64,000 nt of DNA, from contig JAXFOH010000069.1 in NCBI GenBank assembly GCA_034180465.1, positions 1 through 64,000 on the forward strand, read 5' to 3'. The notes beneath the pieces were generated by a model, which saw only the letters and a list, made by a program, of their open reading frames with translations, made no database searches and was not told the origin of the DNA. The position numbers and the translations under genes are program-made. Positions 15,965 through 25,028 of the stretch are shown here, one piece after another. The stretch is from CAKUIA01 sp034180465 (GTDB lineage: Bacteria > Verrucomicrobiota > Verrucomicrobiia > Opitutales > Intestinicryptomonadaceae). Position 1 is the stretch's first letter. Each line of letters starts with the position of its first letter.

Positions 15965-16963
15965 CTATTGGCATGTCATTGAATCGTAGAAATCTACAAT
16001 TTCATGGCGATGTCCTGTTTCGCAAAGTTTCATGGCGTCTCTCGGGTGGCGATTTAACAACCCAGTAATCATATACGGGTAGTCGTAGCCCCAGCCAAGT
16101 TTCTTTCTTAAAGGCTCTATGTGTTTTTCTATACATTCAAGCACGGGGCGAATGTTGTATTTTGGGTTATGAAGGAAACCGAGCAGGGCTTCCAACGGGC
16201 AGTTGCCTGCCCCGCGGCCCAATCCCGCAATTGTTGCGTCTAGCAAAGTAGCACCCCTAATAATGCCTTCTATTGTGTTTGCAAACGCCAGCTGTAAGTT
16301 GTTGTGGGCATGTATGCCAACTTCAACTCCGTATTGCTTCGCAAATTTAGAGTATTTCTTTAGAAGGTACGCAATCTGTTCGCCGTATAGCGAGCCGAAG
16401 CTGTCTACCAAATATATCGCATTGGGCTTGCTTGCGCACAAAAGCTGAAGGGCGTCGTCTAGCTCCTGTTCCCTTACGGTAGAAACTGCCATAAGGTTTA
16501 CCGTTGTTTCGTAGCCTTTGTCTTGTGCGTCTTTAATCATTTCGAGGGCAAGCGGAACTTGGTAGATGTAGGTTGCAACCCTAATCATATCAAGAGGGCT
16601 GTCTTTCTTGTTTAAAATGTCTTTGCGTTCGCTTTTTTCGGCATCGGCCATTGCGCAAAGCTTGGGCGAATTGGGGGCTTTGTCGCCCACAATGCGCTTG
16701 ATGTCGTCTTCCCTGCAAAAGCGCCATGCACCGTACTTGTCTTTCGAGTAGATTTTGTCGGAATTCTTGTAGCCGAATTCCATATAGTCTACGCCCGCTG
16801 CGCATATTGTGTCGTAAACGACTTTAACTATGGCGTCTTCGAAGTTGCTGTCGTTCATAAGGCCGCCATCGCGGATTGTGCAGTCGAGAACTTTCAGGTT
16901 TTCCCTGTATCCAACCCATTTTTGTTGGATTTGTTCTATAGATGCTTTTGCTTTTGTATTCAT
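15965..16963 (-). CDS. DRE-TIM (HMGL-like) metallo-aldolase, orphan
   Basis: A 332-aa cytoplasmic TIM-barrel protein. LDCTIRDGG near residue 26 is the DRE-TIM signature, and GIHAHNN carries the metal-binding His-x-His of the HMGL/4-hydroxy-2-oxovalerate aldolase/homocitrate synthase superfamily. The VDSFGSL and GLGRGAGNCPLEALLG segments are also typical. The best guess is a 4-hydroxy-2-oxovalerate aldolase-like enzyme. No partner dehydrogenase (MhpF) is adjacent, so the reaction is uncertain. Similar orphan aldolases occur in sugar-nucleotide or surface-glycan loci, but this context does not show that. It lies alone between two terminators. Confidence 0.85.
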   Translation of the reverse strand: MNTKAKASIEQIQQKWVGYRENLKVLDCTIRDGGLMNDSNFEDAIVKVVYDTICAAGVDYMEFGYKNSDKIYSKDKYGAWRFCREDDIKRIVGDKAPNSPKLCAMADAEKSERKDILNKKDSPLDMIRVATYIYQVPLALEMIKDAQDKGYETTVNLMAVSTVREQELDDALQLLCASKPNAIYLVDSFGSLYGEQIAYLLKKYSKFAKQYGVEVGIHAHNNLQLAFANTIEGIIRGATLLDATIAGLGRGAGNCPLEALLGFLHNPKYNIRPVLECIEKHIEPLRKKLGWGYDYPYMITGLLNRHPRDAMKLCETGHRHEIVDFYDSMTCQ

Positions 16964-16990
16964 TTTTTGTTGTATGTTTTTCTTTATATA

Positions 16991-17026
16991 AAAAAAGCCC
17001 GGGTTTTATTTGTTCCCGAGCTTTTT
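16991..17026 (-). terminator. terminator-like hairpin, probably the end of the uvrB transcript
   Basis: AAAAAGCCCGGG and CCCGAGCTTTTT form a 12-bp stem with one C-A mismatch. An A-run on the left gives a U-tract on the minus transcript. It lies about 180 nt past the uvrB stop and just upstream of the aldolase start, separating the two minus-strand units. Confidence 0.65.
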
Positions 17027-17208
17027 AAAATTGTTGTGGTGTAAAAATGCGCCTAAGTTCGAGAACCTTTTGTTAATTCTTGAAGTAATAGTAGTAGGCA
17101 AAAAAGAAGGGCGAAACAAACTTTGTTGTCTGTCTTTGCCGTTTAATGCTGTGCGCTGTTTTTTCCATTTACAGATAAGAAAGATGATTTTCTTTTAAAA
17201 ATCAAGAA

Positions 17209-19170
17209 CTATTTTTGAGATTTTTTTATGAGCTTTATTTGGTCTCTTATAAGGGCGGCCTTTTCGAATTTAAGCTCTTGGGCGGCCTTCATCATTTCGG
17301 CTTTAAGCTCTTCTATAAGGGCTGCCTTTTCGCTTACGCCCATTTTTTCCAGCTTAGCGTTTGGTTTTTTGTTTTCGGCTTTTACAAGCGAAGCTTCTAT
17401 TTTACGCGAAACCGTTTTGGGTGTTATGTTGTGCTTTAGGTTGTATTCCTTTTGCAGAGCCCTTCGCCTGCCGCAAACGTCTAGGGCGGCGCGTATGGAT
17501 TTTGTTATGGTGTCGGCATATAAAATTACAAGTCCGTCTTTGTTGCGCGAAGCCCTGCCCGCCGTTTGTATTATGCTTGTGGCACTTCTTAAAAATCCCT
17601 CTTTGTCGGCGTCTAAAATGCACACCAGCGAAACTTCGGGAATGTCTAGCCCCTCGCGCAAAAGGTTTACGCCCACAAGGGCGTCGAATTCTCCAAGCCT
17701 TAGCCTGCGCAAAATTTCAACGCGTTCAATGGTATCTATGTCGGAATGCAGGTATTCAACCCTAATGCCTATTTCCCTTAGGTATTGCGAAATTTCTTCG
17801 CTCATTGCCTTTGTAAGGGTTGTAACAAAAACCCTTTCTCCGCGCTTTGCATATTCGCTTATCATATTCGCGCAGTCTTCAACCTGTCCCTTTATCGGGC
17901 GTATAACCATTTCGGGGTCTAGCAGGGCGGTGGGGCGCACAATCTGCTCGGCAACAACCGCGCTTTGCCCTAGCTCGTATTCCGAGGGGGTTGCCGAAAC
18001 AAACACGGTTTGCCCCGTAACTTTTTCGAACTCTTCCTGTTTAAGCGGGCGGTTGTCCAGCGCGCTTGGCAGCCTAAAACCGTATTCGACTAACTTTTGC
18101 TTTCGCGACAAATCTCCCAAATAGGCGGCCTTTATTTGCGATGCCGTTACATGGCTTTCGTCTATAAACAAAATTGCATCTTTAGGCAAAAAGTCTAAAA
18201 GACACCAAGGGCGCGAGCCTGCGGCGCGGTTGCCCAAGTGCCTGGAATAGTTTTCTATGCCCGAGCACGTTCCCGTTTCCAGCAAAATGTCTAAGTCTTG
18301 TTCTGTGCGCATTTTTATGCGCTGGGCTTCTATGAATTTTTTTTCTTTTTCAAATTTCGCCTCCTGCTCCAGCATTTCAGCCCTTATTGATGGAACAGCC
18401 CTTTCTATGTTTTCGTGCGGGGTAATAAACGCCGTTGCGGGATACAAATCGAACCTGTCTAGCCTGCGAATAAACGAGCTTGTAAGGGGATCTATAACTT
18501 TTAGCGAATCAATTTCGTTGCCGAAAAATTCAACCCTTAAAGCCGATTCTAAATAGGCGGGGAAAACGTCTACAATGTCGCCCTTAACCCTGAATGAACC
18601 GCGCTCTAAAACGGTGTCGTTTCTGGTGTAGTTTATGCCGACCAGGCTTTCAAGAAAATCCTTCCTTTTAAGAGGAATGCCCTTCCTTAGGGGCACCATC
18701 ATTTTTTTGAAATCTTCGGGCGAGCCCAACCCGTATATGCACGAAACGCTTGCAATTACAATAACGTCGCGCCTGCTTACGAGCGAGCTTGCCGCCGAAA
18801 TTCGCAGCTTTTCAATCTCGTCGTTTATTGCCGAATCTTTTTCTATGTATGTGTCTGTTTGCGGAATGTATGCTTCGGGTTGGTAGTAGTCGTAGTAGCT
18901 TACAAAATATTCAACCGCATTGTCGGGGAAAAACTCTTTAAATTCTGAATAGAGCTGGGCCGCCAATGTTTTGTTGTGCGAAATTATAATTGCCGGCCTG
19001 TTAAGCTTGGCTATCACGTTTGCCATTGTAAAGGTTTTGCCAGAACCTGTAACGCCAACAAGAGTAGTATACTTGTTGCCCGCGTTAAGGCTTTTGCACA
19101 ATGTTTCTATTGCCTTTGGCTGGTCGCCCGCGGGCGCGTATTTGGATTTTAATATAAAGTTTTCGTCCAT
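17209..19170 (-). CDS. uvrB: excinuclease ABC subunit B
   Basis: A 653-aa DNA-damage recognition helicase-like subunit of nucleotide excision repair. Visible features are the Walker A GVTGSGKT, the beta-hairpin YYDYYQPEAYIP, the DESH box, helicase motifs including QTAGRASRN near the C-terminal part, and a final UVR motif (about residues 613-648) for UvrC binding. Its length matches the family. The gene starts 6 nt after the OGG1-like glycosylase gene, so the two repair genes are co-transcribed. Confidence 0.98.
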   Translation of the reverse strand: MDENFILKSKYAPAGDQPKAIETLCKSLNAGNKYTTLVGVTGSGKTFTMANVIAKLNRPAIIISHNKTLAAQLYSEFKEFFPDNAVEYFVSYYDYYQPEAYIPQTDTYIEKDSAINDEIEKLRISAASSLVSRRDVIVIASVSCIYGLGSPEDFKKMMVPLRKGIPLKRKDFLESLVGINYTRNDTVLERGSFRVKGDIVDVFPAYLESALRVEFFGNEIDSLKVIDPLTSSFIRRLDRFDLYPATAFITPHENIERAVPSIRAEMLEQEAKFEKEKKFIEAQRIKMRTEQDLDILLETGTCSGIENYSRHLGNRAAGSRPWCLLDFLPKDAILFIDESHVTASQIKAAYLGDLSRKQKLVEYGFRLPSALDNRPLKQEEFEKVTGQTVFVSATPSEYELGQSAVVAEQIVRPTALLDPEMVIRPIKGQVEDCANMISEYAKRGERVFVTTLTKAMSEEISQYLREIGIRVEYLHSDIDTIERVEILRRLRLGEFDALVGVNLLREGLDIPEVSLVCILDADKEGFLRSATSIIQTAGRASRNKDGLVILYADTITKSIRAALDVCGRRRALQKEYNLKHNITPKTVSRKIEASLVKAENKKPNAKLEKMGVSEKAALIEELKAEMMKAAQELKFEKAALIRDQIKLIKKSQK

Positions 19171-19176
19171 ACTAGA

Positions 19177-20031
19177 TTATGCGGCGGCAAACAAAATTTG
19201 TTGCGCAAAGCCCGCATTTTCTCCGAAATGTTCGGCTGCAAACTTGCGTATGTCTGAGGGCTTATCTAGCCCGTAGAGCGATTTCATGGATTTAATTATC
19301 CAGGTATCTACGGGGAAAGCTTCGAAGCGGTGTGCCCCGAAAAGCAGAATGCAGTCTGCCACTTTTTCGCCTATTCCGCTTAGCGAAACAAGGTAGGCTT
19401 TTGCGTCTTTATATGGCATTTTAAGCAATTGGCCTGTGTCGAATTTGTCGCCTACAATTTTTTGCGCCGTCTTTTTAAGATAGGCCGCCCTAAAGCCCAG
19501 TTTGCAGTCTTTTAGACTTTGCATATCGGCATTTGCCAAAGATTCGAAAGTAGGCAACGTGTAAAACCCGCCGCAAATTTCTTCGCCAAAAGTTTTTCTT
19601 AAAAGACCTACGCATTGCTTTATCTGTACAATGCGTTTGCTGGAGCTGCATATAAAAGAGATTATAGTTTCGTTTATATCCTGCCTTAATATCCGCAAGG
19701 TGGGTTGCTGTGCAAGGCGTTCGCTTAGGCACTTGTCGCCTACCGCAAAGAGTTGTCGCCTTATTTTTTCGTAGTCGCGCGTTGAGTCTAAATAGTCTAA
19801 AAGACGCGCTTTAAGCCTTTGTGTGTTTGCATTTTTGGGCGCGCAAAAATTAACGCAATTTTTAGCGTCCAAAAAAAGCATTGCAACATCGTTGCCGAAA
19901 ACCCCGCAATAGGAATTGTCGGCGTTTTTATACCAGCAAAAAGACTGCCCGCCGTCGAGCGTTTCGGCAAAGTCTTTTTGCGTGAATTTAACGCCGAGCC
20001 TTTCAGGGCTTTCCCATTCGACGTTTGGCAT
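19177..20031 (-). CDS. OGG1-like 8-oxoguanine DNA glycosylase/AP lyase
   Basis: A 284-aa protein of the HhH-GPD superfamily with the full OGG1 layout. The N-terminal GGQSFCW lies in the damage-recognition beta-domain; ETIISFICSSSKRI follows; then the helix-hairpin-helix LSGIGEKVAD with catalytic Lys223 and FPVDTW with catalytic Asp242. It excises 8-oxoguanine from DNA and can nick the AP site. OGG1-type enzymes occur in a minority of bacteria, often in place of MutM. It sits between a lipoprotein gene (10 nt upstream) and uvrB (6 nt downstream), forming a repair cassette. Confidence 0.92.
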   Translation of the reverse strand: MPNVEWESPERLGVKFTQKDFAETLDGGQSFCWYKNADNSYCGVFGNDVAMLFLDAKNCVNFCAPKNANTQRLKARLLDYLDSTRDYEKIRRQLFAVGDKCLSERLAQQPTLRILRQDINETIISFICSSSKRIVQIKQCVGLLRKTFGEEICGGFYTLPTFESLANADMQSLKDCKLGFRAAYLKKTAQKIVGDKFDTGQLLKMPYKDAKAYLVSLSGIGEKVADCILLFGAHRFEAFPVDTWIIKSMKSLYGLDKPSDIRKFAAEHFGENAGFAQQILFAAA

Positions 20032-20041
20032 AGTAAAATCC

Positions 20042-20623
20042 CTACCGAATAGACCAAAGCCAAGAGTGCTTTTCGGTTATAACTTTGCCGGCGGCGTCTT
20101 TAACAACAAGCTTCCAGGCGTTAACCTTTTCGTCTTTGTCGGGCCAGTCGGCTCCCGTTATGCCAAGCTTAATTTCCCTTACAATTCGGCGCGTTTCGGG
20201 AACAATAAATTTATAGGTCTTTACCTTTGGCGATTTGTTTGCCGCAACGCTAAGCTCGAATGTTGTGCCCATTCCCAAATAGATTGGGCCTTCAAGCCAA
20301 AAGAAGCAGTACATGCCCGCTTTTTTGTCGGGGTCGGTTAGATAAGTGGGGTAGAAGTATCCCGCCTTTTCGCCCAAAAGTTTTTCGGGCAAATAGGTTG
20401 CCTTGTGTTTGTTTAGATATTCGAAGCGGCAATACGAAATTTGCGCGTTGCCCTTGTAATTTACACCCAAAATTCCGTCTGTTTCCGAAAGCTCGGTTTC
20501 TTCGGGCACTTCTTCGTCTTCAATAGAAATCATTCTTTCTCTTTCGGGCAAACATGCAAAAAGCGAAAGCGTTGCCGCTACCAAAAGCGCGGCTTTAAAA
20601 ATTCTCTTAAAAATATCAGTCAT
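20042..20623 (-). CDS. predicted lipoprotein of unknown function
   Basis: A 193-aa protein with a signal peptide and a good lipobox LFAC (Cys24). An acidic linker follows (about residues 31-48, rich in Glu), then a mainly beta-stranded domain with several aromatic residues. I recognise no family. It is co-directional with the M3 peptidase/U32 genes upstream and the ogg/uvrB genes downstream, with only 10 nt to the glycosylase gene. That is probably operon packing and not a functional link. Confidence 0.8.
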   Translation of the reverse strand: MTDIFKRIFKAALLVAATLSLFACLPERERMISIEDEEVPEETELSETDGILGVNYKGNAQISYCRFEYLNKHKATYLPEKLLGEKAGYFYPTYLTDPDKKAGMYCFFWLEGPIYLGMGTTFELSVAANKSPKVKTYKFIVPETRRIVREIKLGITGADWPDKDEKVNAWKLVVKDAAGKVITEKHSWLWSIR

Positions 20624-20667
20624 TTCTAATAAAGAATGTATTATAAAAAAAAGCGGTCAAACAAAAT

Positions 20668-21924
20668 TTAAGCGGTAGTAAAGGTGTATACATTGTCGCC
20701 GCGGCGCAGCTTGTGGGGGCATTTTACCGCAACTTTTTGTCCTTTTTTGGCAAAGTCTACGTCTTTTAAGTCTATCTGCATAGAGTTTGCCGCAAAGCGC
20801 ACAAAGCCCGTTTTTTCGCCCTCTACCTGCAAAAGCTGGCCGCGCTTTAGGTTGCCCGAATTTAATTGTATTTCGGCAACCGAAATTTTGCCGAAGAAAT
20901 TTGTAATTCTACCCAAAGCCTGCTTTTTTTGTTTTGATTTGTTGCCCGAGCAGTTGCTGTGCCAGTCTTTTAGGGGAACGCCCATAAAAAAGCCTTCCGA
21001 AAAGCCGCGGTTAAACACGTTTTGCAGATTGGCGGTTTGCGCTTTTTTTAGGGCTTCGAATTCGGCCTTTGGCATTTTTGCGTAGTAGGCGTCTATAACC
21101 GTGCGGTAGGCGTGTGTGGTTTCGTATACAAATTCGGCATTGCGGTTGCGCCCCTCTATTTTAAGTGAATTAACCTTTGCGTCTAGCAGCAAATCCAAAA
21201 AAGGCAGGGTGCATAGGTCTTTTGGGCTTAGCACATAGTTGTTGCCAAGCTCGTATTCTATGCCGCTGGGCGATGTATCGCTAATTTTGTAGAGCCTGCG
21301 GCAAGGCTGCAAACATTCGCCTCTGTTTGCGCTTTTGCCGCACATAAATTCCGACAAAAAGCACCTGCCGCTGACCGAAACGCACATTGCTCCGTGCGCA
21401 AAAACTTCTATAGAAATTTCGTCTGCCGATTGCCCCAATGCCTTTTTTAAATTGCGCCTTATTGCTTTTATGTGCTCTAGCGTGCATTCCCTTGCTAGCA
21501 CAAATCTTTTTATGCCGAAGTTTTTGTAGTATTGCAAAATGGCTTGCGAATTAGAAACGCTTGCCTGGGTGGAAAGGAAGGCCCTTAGCCCCATTTCTTT
21601 TAAGATGCCCAAGACTGCGTTGTCCCAGGCAATAAAGGCGTTAACTCCCGCTTTTGCCGCGTTTTCTATGGTCTTTTTAAGCGCGGCAAGCTCGTTTTCG
21701 TAGTAGATGGTGTTTATTGTTAAATATGTTTTAACGTTGTTTTTTGCGCAAATCTTGCACGCCTGTTTTAGTTCGCCAAGCGAAAAGTTTTTTGCGCCCG
21801 CGCGCATATTCGAGCCTTTAAGCCCCAAATATACGGCGTTTGCTCCGCCTTTAATTGCGGCGTTAAGGCACACCATGTCGCCTGCAGGCGACATAAGTTC
21901 AACTTTGTTTATTTTTCCACGCAT
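20668..21924 (-). CDS. U32 family protein, TrhP/RlhA-like tRNA or rRNA hydroxylation enzyme
   Basis: A 418-aa protein with the U32 signature: ELMSPAG at the N-terminus, then the cysteine-rich core EVFAHGAMCVSVSGRC followed by LSEF and RGECLQPCRR, whose cysteines bind an Fe-S cluster. A C-terminal beta-barrel-like domain is present (about residues 340-418). U32 proteins were first called peptidases. E. coli homologues TrhP (YegQ) and RlhA (YdcP) act in 5-hydroxyuridine formation in tRNA and C2501 hydroxylation of 23S rRNA using prephenate; this gene is closer to that type than to a proven protease. It overlaps the end of the M3 peptidase gene by 16 nt, so they are an operon. Confidence 0.9.
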   Translation of the reverse strand: MRGKINKVELMSPAGDMVCLNAAIKGGANAVYLGLKGSNMRAGAKNFSLGELKQACKICAKNNVKTYLTINTIYYENELAALKKTIENAAKAGVNAFIAWDNAVLGILKEMGLRAFLSTQASVSNSQAILQYYKNFGIKRFVLARECTLEHIKAIRRNLKKALGQSADEISIEVFAHGAMCVSVSGRCFLSEFMCGKSANRGECLQPCRRLYKISDTSPSGIEYELGNNYVLSPKDLCTLPFLDLLLDAKVNSLKIEGRNRNAEFVYETTHAYRTVIDAYYAKMPKAEFEALKKAQTANLQNVFNRGFSEGFFMGVPLKDWHSNCSGNKSKQKKQALGRITNFFGKISVAEIQLNSGNLKRGQLLQVEGEKTGFVRFAANSMQIDLKDVDFAKKGQKVAVKCPHKLRRGDNVYTFTTA

Positions 21925-23918
21925 TTGTTTATAAGGGCTTCGGGGTTAGGGTCGCGTCCCATAAAGTTTTTAAAGGCAATATCGGGGGCAATGCTGCAAC
22001 CGACCTTCAATATTTTTTCGGCAAATTCGCCGCCTGTTTTTTTGTTGAAGATGCCCTCCTTTTCGAAGCGCGAAAAGGCGTCGGCATCCAGCAATTCTGC
22101 CCATTTATACGAGTAGTAGCCGGCGGAGTAGCCCACATCGTCTCCGAAAATGTGGGTGAACTTATACAGGTGCGACGGGGCTTTTTCCGCAAAGCCGACT
22201 TTGTAGTTTTCTACCGATTTTTCGGCGAGCTCAAACAGATTTTTGCCGAGGTATTTTTTTGTGTCGATATGCAAATTTAAATCGCTTTCGGCAAACAAAA
22301 GCTGGCGCATAAACGCCATTGCCCCCTGAAACTTCCTTGCCTTTACCATTTTGTCGAAGAGCTTTTGCGGGATTTTTTCTCCCGTTTTATAGTCTTTGGC
22401 AAACGAGTCTAAACACTCTTTGTTCCAGCACCAGTTTTCCATAATCTGCGAGGGAAGCTCTACAAAATCCCAAGCAACGTCGCGCAGCGAAAGTTCTGGC
22501 ATTGTCATCATCGAAAAATGCAGCAGATGCCCAAATTCGTGAAACAGCGTGCAAAGTTCGTCGTGGTTTAAAAGCGACGGCTTGCCCTTGCTGGGGGCGT
22601 TTATATTGCCGCCTATAAAACAAATGGCGGGTTTGTTTTTTGAATACTGGCTTAAGATATTCATCCAAGCCCCGCCGCGTTTTGTAGAGCGGGGGAAAAA
22701 GTCGGTGTAAAACGAGCATATGTGCAAGTTGTTCTTGTCGAAAATTTCGTAAAAGCCGACTTCTTTTGCCCATACGTTTTCGGCTTTGGACTTTTTTATT
22801 TTTAGTCCGTAAAGTTTTTCGCTTAGCTTGAACATTCCCTTTAGGCAGTCTTCAAACCTAAAGTATTTTCGCAAAGACTCTTCGTCGAAATCGTATTTTT
22901 TTGCCCTAAGCTTTTCGGAGTAGTACGAGCTATTCCACGGCTTTAGCGTTTTTTCGCCCATGGTAGCGGCAAAGCTTTTAAGCTCTTTTACCTCCCTTAA
23001 AAAGTATTTTTCTATCTTGTCGTGCAAAGATTCTATAAAGGAGCGGGCCGTAGCACCGTCTTTTGCCATGCGTCTTTTTAGAACGTAGTCTGCCCAATTT
23101 TTTTCGCCGAATAGGGCGGCAATTTGCATTCTTGTTTTAAGCATTTGCCCCACAAGCTTTTCGTTTGAGAATTTGCCTGAAACAGAAATGTTTGTGTAGG
23201 CCTGCCAAATTGTTTTGCGCAAATTCTCGCTTTCGGCGTATCTAAGGGTTGCAATTACAAGCGGCGCTTGCAGCTTTAGCATATAGCCAGTTTTGCCTTT
23301 GTCTTTGGCATTTTCGTGGGCCAGGGCAAGCGCGCTTTCGGGCAGTCCCCTTAGGGGGGCAGCGTCTTCAAAATAAAGCGAAAATTCGTTGGTGGAATCC
23401 AATACGTTTTCGGAATATTTTTTTGCCTGTTTTGCCAGCTGTTCGTCTAGCTTTTTTAGCTTTGCCTTGTCCTCTTTGCAAAGTTCGGCGCCGCTGTCTA
23501 CAAACTCGTTTACAATTTCCCTTAAAGCCGCGGCTTTATTGCCTTTAAGCTTTTTTGCCTCTAGGCTAAGCGAATATTTTTTTATCTGCTTCCAAAGTTT
23601 TGCATCTAGCGTAGACGAGCTTAAAAATTTTGTAACCGTAGGCAAAACCGAATTCATAGCTTTGCGCAATTGCGGGTTGTCGTTTACCGAGTCTAAATGG
23701 TTCGCGTAGTTCCAAGCCCTAGCCAGATTTATTTCGGCATTTTCGTAGGCCTTAATGCAGTTTTTGTAGGTTAACTTTTTTTGCGATTTTATTTTTTTAA
23801 AGTTGTCTTTTGCCTCTTTTATGGCGATTAAAATATCTGTCTTAAGAAATTTTCCCTGCATTGCTGTCCAATCGGGCGGAAGTTTCTTGCTTAAAAAAGG
23901 GTGATTGCTTTTACTCAT
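21909..23918 (-). CDS. M3 family zinc oligopeptidase (PrlC/oligopeptidase A type)
   Basis: A start at ATG 23916-23918 is chosen (669 aa, MSKSNHPFL). An upstream in-frame start would add 25 hydrophobic residues and run into the promoter of the divergent reductase gene. The zinc site is HEFGH at 460-464 with the third ligand in DFVELPSQ (Glu487); the M3 C-terminal GYSAGYYSY loop is also present. It is a cytoplasmic enzyme that degrades short peptides, including cleaved signal peptides. It is the first gene of the minus-strand run that continues through the U32 protein. The start lies 46 bp from the divergent reductase, so the promoters are back to back. Confidence 0.94.
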   Translation of the reverse strand: MSKSNHPFLSKKLPPDWTAMQGKFLKTDILIAIKEAKDNFKKIKSQKKLTYKNCIKAYENAEINLARAWNYANHLDSVNDNPQLRKAMNSVLPTVTKFLSSSTLDAKLWKQIKKYSLSLEAKKLKGNKAAALREIVNEFVDSGAELCKEDKAKLKKLDEQLAKQAKKYSENVLDSTNEFSLYFEDAAPLRGLPESALALAHENAKDKGKTGYMLKLQAPLVIATLRYAESENLRKTIWQAYTNISVSGKFSNEKLVGQMLKTRMQIAALFGEKNWADYVLKRRMAKDGATARSFIESLHDKIEKYFLREVKELKSFAATMGEKTLKPWNSSYYSEKLRAKKYDFDEESLRKYFRFEDCLKGMFKLSEKLYGLKIKKSKAENVWAKEVGFYEIFDKNNLHICSFYTDFFPRSTKRGGAWMNILSQYSKNKPAICFIGGNINAPSKGKPSLLNHDELCTLFHEFGHLLHFSMMTMPELSLRDVAWDFVELPSQIMENWCWNKECLDSFAKDYKTGEKIPQKLFDKMVKARKFQGAMAFMRQLLFAESDLNLHIDTKKYLGKNLFELAEKSVENYKVGFAEKAPSHLYKFTHIFGDDVGYSAGYYSYKWAELLDADAFSRFEKEGIFNKKTGGEFAEKILKVGCSIAPDIAFKNFMGRDPNPEALINKCVEK

Positions 23919-23964
23919 ACCCAACAAAAGAATATCATTTAAACAAAATATACAATAGCAAATT

Positions 23965-24948
23965 ATGAAAACTACATTCGCCGCCGTATACAATGCCTAC
24001 GGAACGCCGTCGCAAGAGGTAAACTATAGCGAAATAAATCTCGAAGAATTGGGAGAAAACCAAGTTCTTATAAAATTCTTAAGGGCGGTTATAAATCCAT
24101 CGGATATGGGTATGATTGGCGGTTCGTACGGCACGCTGAAAAAGCTGCCGGCCGTTGCGGGGCGCGAAGGCATTGGACAAATTGAGGCAGTTGGCAAAAA
24201 CGTTTGCAGACTAAAGATTGGCGACATTGTAAGAATACCGCCCGAGCATGGGGCTTGGCGCGAATATTGCGTAGCCGACGCCGATTTGCTATACAGTGTG
24301 CCCGAAGGCATAGACTACGATGCCGCTTGCATGGCGTTTATAAATCCGCCCACGGCTTTGCGCGTATTAAGCGATTTTTGCGAATTAAAAGAGGGCGACT
24401 GGATTATCCAAAACGGCGCGTCGAGCGCGCTCGGTTATTTTATGATTCAGCTTTGCGCCGAAAGAAAAATTAACACAATAAATATGCTGCGCAACGCAAA
24501 GGAAAGGGAAAAGGCTTTAAAAGACATTGGGGCGACAGTTGTTATAGACGAAGCGGAATTCGACTATAAGAAAATTAGGGCAACATACCCATTGCCAAAA
24601 CTTGGGTTAAACCAAATAGGCGGCAACAGCGTTTCGAATATGATTAAGGTTATGGCAGATTCTGGCACGGTTGTAACCGTTGGCGGAATGACAGGCGAGC
24701 CCGTAAGATTTCCGACCAGATTTTTGATTTTTAACGACTTGCGCCTCAGGGGGTTTTGGTGGGACAAGTGGCAGCGCACCCATACAAAAGACGAAATACA
24801 AAAGGTGCTAGACGAAATTTTCGGCTACATAAAGGACGGCAAATTAAAAGCTCCGGTTGCGGCAAGGTTTCAGCTAAAAGACATTAAAGAGGCTTTGAAA
24901 GTTGCGGCAATGTCGCAAAGGGGCGGCAAGGTTGTAATTACCCGATAG
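23965..24948 (+). CDS. MECR/ETR1-like NADPH-dependent enoyl thioester reductase (MDR superfamily)
   Basis: A 327-aa medium-chain dehydrogenase/reductase without the zinc-binding cysteines. The features match mitochondrial-type 2-enoyl-thioester reductases: NPSDMGMIGGSYG, LPAVAGREGIGQIEAVG, the NPPTALRVL helix, GDWIIQNGASSALG for nucleotide binding, GLNQIGGNSV and the LRGFWWDKW segment. This subgroup reduces trans-2-enoyl-CoA/ACP, the last step of fatty acid elongation, or acts in crotonyl-CoA reduction. A quinone-reductase-like role is also possible. It diverges from the M3 peptidase and has no ribosome-binding site. Confidence 0.85.
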   Translation: MKTTFAAVYNAYGTPSQEVNYSEINLEELGENQVLIKFLRAVINPSDMGMIGGSYGTLKKLPAVAGREGIGQIEAVGKNVCRLKIGDIVRIPPEHGAWREYCVADADLLYSVPEGIDYDAACMAFINPPTALRVLSDFCELKEGDWIIQNGASSALGYFMIQLCAERKINTINMLRNAKEREKALKDIGATVVIDEAEFDYKKIRATYPLPKLGLNQIGGNSVSNMIKVMADSGTVVTVGGMTGEPVRFPTRFLIFNDLRLRGFWWDKWQRTHTKDEIQKVLDEIFGYIKDGKLKAPVAARFQLKDIKEALKVAAMSQRGGKVVITR

Positions 24949-24976
24949 TTTTTGCAATTTGCATTTACAAAAAAAC

Positions 24977-25003
24977 GGCGCAAACGAGAAATCCTCTTGC
25001 GCC
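24977..25003. terminator. bidirectional terminator
   Basis: GGCGCAA and TTGCGCC form a 7-bp stem, with a possible inner GAG/CTC pairing. A T-rich tail lies to the right and an A-run to the left. It separates the convergent reductase and GH71/99-like genes. Confidence 0.75.
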
Positions 25004-25028
25004 ATTTTTGTTTTTGCCGCCTATTATT

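Noticed and set aside
17010..17198. A 62-codon plus-strand ORF between the aldolase and uvrB
   Set aside because: It begins inside the hairpin of the uvrB terminator, and it has no domain and no ribosome-binding site.
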